This document shows, piece after piece, positions 6,620 to 7,452 of a DNA stretch of 7,452 nucleotides. The DNA is from Chloroflexota bacterium (GTDB taxonomy: Bacteria; Chloroflexota; Anaerolineae; Aggregatilineales; UBA3940). The notes beneath the pieces are model-generated. The model did not search any database, was not told where the DNA came from, and saw only the letters and a program-made list of their open reading frames with translations. Within the stretch, counting starts at the first letter, position 1; every line of letters starts with the position of its first letter. Both the position numbers and the translations under genes were made by a program. The stretch lies in the NCBI GenBank assembly GCA_011051745.1, contig DRKO01000011.1, positions 1-7,452 on the forward strand, written 5' to 3'.

Positions 6620-6877
6620 GCGTTGAGCGGGACGAGTAACTGCGCAACCGGCGCTCAGAGAGGAAGGGCCAGAGGCTGCAAGCCCTTCCCGTCAGGACGC
6701 AGCGAAAACCCCCCGCGAGCGCACCCCGGAACGTGCCCGGCCATCCGGCAGGGCGCAAGTATGGGGCGACGGTTGGCCCCGTTATCGGCCTGAGAGATCA
6801 GCCGGTGGAGTTCTCCTCTGGCTGAAGTTGGGTGGAACCGCGTCCTGACCCCACGCCCCAATGGCGTGGGGTCTTTT
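6620..6877 (+). promoter_or_regulatory. T-box riboswitch, threonine (ACC) specifier
   Basis: Leader RNA that senses uncharged tRNA-Thr and controls thrS by antitermination. Stem I base pairs GCGTT (6620-6624) and GCGGG (6627-6631) with CCCGC (6712-6716) and the following GAGCGC, leaving a GA-rich kink as in T-box K-turns. The specifier loop has ACGAGTAA on the 5' side and CGAAAACC on the 3' side, closed by CTGCG (6640-6644)/CGCAG (6698-6702). ACC at 6708-6710 is the codon read by tRNA-Thr(GGU). The apical arm is an 8-bp stem, GGAAGGGC (6662-6669)/GCCCTTCC (6682-6689), preceded by AGAGAGG. The T-box core GGGTGGAACCGCG is at 6830-6842; its TGGA (6833-6836) would pair with a UCCA tRNA end. A terminator and then thrS follow directly. 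Confidence 0.93.
6847..6877 (+). terminator. Regulated intrinsic terminator of the T-box
   Basis: GACCCCACGCC (6847-6857) and GGCGTGGGGTC (6863-6873) form a perfect 11-bp stem with a CCAAT loop, followed by TTTT. It starts five bases after the T-box core, as expected for the alternative to the antiterminator. Without uncharged tRNA-Thr it should stop transcription before thrS. Confidence 0.93.
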
Positions 6878-6919
6878 GTGATACAGGAGCAAGCCGGTTT
6901 ACGCAGGCTTAACTTGAAG

Positions 6920-6939
6920 CGGCTGGAAACATCCAGCCG
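6920..6939 (+). other. Hairpin abutting the thrS ribosome binding site
   Basis: CGGCTGG (6920-6926) and CCAGCCG (6933-6939) form a perfect 7-bp stem with an AAACAT loop. The 3' arm runs straight into the Shine-Dalgarno GGGGAGG (6939-6945). There is no T-run, so it is not a terminator; it may affect ribosome loading or mRNA stability. Confidence 0.6.
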
Positions 6940-6950
6940 GGGAGGCAGAC

Positions 6951-7452
6951 ATGGCACAGGTAAAAGAGCCGGAAAAATATATTCCCTATGAAGAAACCGA
7001 TCTCTATCGCATCCGGCATTCAGCCGCGCATGTGATGGCGCAGGCCGTGCTGGAGCTTTATCCAGAGGCCAAGCTGGCGATTGGGCCGCCCATCGAGAAC
7101 GGTTTCTACTACGACTTCGATCTGGGGGTGGATGAGGAGGGAAAGCCCCGCACCTTCACGCCGGAAGACCTCGAGAAGATCGAGCAGCGCATGCGCGAGA
7201 TCATCAAGGGCCATCACCCGTTTCAGTATCGCGTGGTGGACGCCGAAGAGGCGCGAAAGCTCTTCGCCGATCAGCCTTACAAGCTGGAGCTCATCGAGGG
7301 GCTGGAGAAGGGCAGCGTGGATGAGTACGGTGAGGAGACCGACGAGCCGGTTGTGATCTCGACGTACAAGCATGATACGTTTGAGGACCTCTGCCGGGGG
7401 CCGCACGTTGAGCACACGGGGCAGATTCCGGTGGACGCCTTCAAGCTGTTGA
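6951..7452 (+). CDS. thrS: Threonyl-tRNA synthetase, N-terminal part (TGS-less; runs off window)
   Basis: Charges tRNA-Thr with threonine in the cytoplasm. Only the first 167 codons are in the window. ATG 6951 follows GGGGAGG by five bases. The protein opens directly with the second additional (editing) domain: R-H-S-A-A-H (H23, H27) matches the HxxxH zinc/editing motif, and DLCRGPHV near residue 151 is the matching Cys/His motif that clears mis-attached serine. In the E. coli enzyme these motifs lie roughly 50 residues further in, behind a TGS domain. Here only about 20 residues precede the first His, so TGS is missing; upstream DNA is the leader RNA, leaving no room for it. IGPPIENGFYYDF is also typical of the family. 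The catalytic and anticodon domains lie beyond the right edge. Control by the T-box just upstream is clear from sequence. Confidence 0.95.
   Translation, partial: MAQVKEPEKYIPYEETDLYRIRHSAAHVMAQAVLELYPEAKLAIGPPIENGFYYDFDLGVDEEGKPRTFTPEDLEKIEQRMREIIKGHHPFQYRVVDAEEARKLFADQPYKLELIEGLEKGSVDEYGEETDEPVVISTYKHDTFEDLCRGPHVEHTGQIPVDAFKLL

Overview
The window looks like the chromosome of an uncultured, GC-rich Chloroflexota (Anaerolineae-like) bacterium. The clues are Thr/Pro-rich linkers behind lipoprotein signals, several exported multiheme cytochromes c, a T-box leader on a threonyl-tRNA synthetase gene, and a synthetase without the usual N-terminal TGS domain. The assignment is an inference from style; there is no phylogenetic marker.

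Layout. On the minus strand at the left lie a rhodanese-domain lipoprotein (1-554, running off the edge) and, 80 bases upstream of it, an 11-haem cytochrome c lipoprotein (635-2068). The cytochrome reading frame is interrupted by one in-frame UGA at 1766-1768. A hairpin with a 7-bp perfect stem and a GGU loop begins shortly after that UGA. It has the geometry of a bacterial SECIS element, so the gene may encode a selenocysteine-containing multiheme cytochrome. An AT-rich divergent control region (2117-2351) follows, with promoters facing both ways and a perfect 8-8-8 inverted repeat. To its right on the plus strand are a LysR-type regulator (2352-3287), an 8-haem cytochrome c with a C-terminal membrane anchor (3354-4427), a Tat-exported protein with four [4Fe-4S] clusters (4411-5214) and a HybB/NrfD-family quinone-site membrane protein (5211-6443). 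The last three overlap each other and are probably translationally coupled. After these come a promoter, a T-box riboswitch with an ACC (Thr) specifier, its intrinsic terminator, and the first 167 codons of thrS (6951 to the right edge).

How the genes work together. The 8-haem cytochrome, Fe-S protein and HybB-like protein form a classical membrane module that passes electrons between the menaquinone pool and haem proteins outside the cytoplasmic membrane. The 11-haem lipoprotein is the probable partner, as an electron carrier or terminal enzyme. The rhodanese lipoprotein hints that the substrate may be a sulfur species, but nothing in the window proves which one. The LysR regulator and the palindrome between the two arms suggest that both are controlled together. 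thrS and its leader are an unrelated housekeeping unit.
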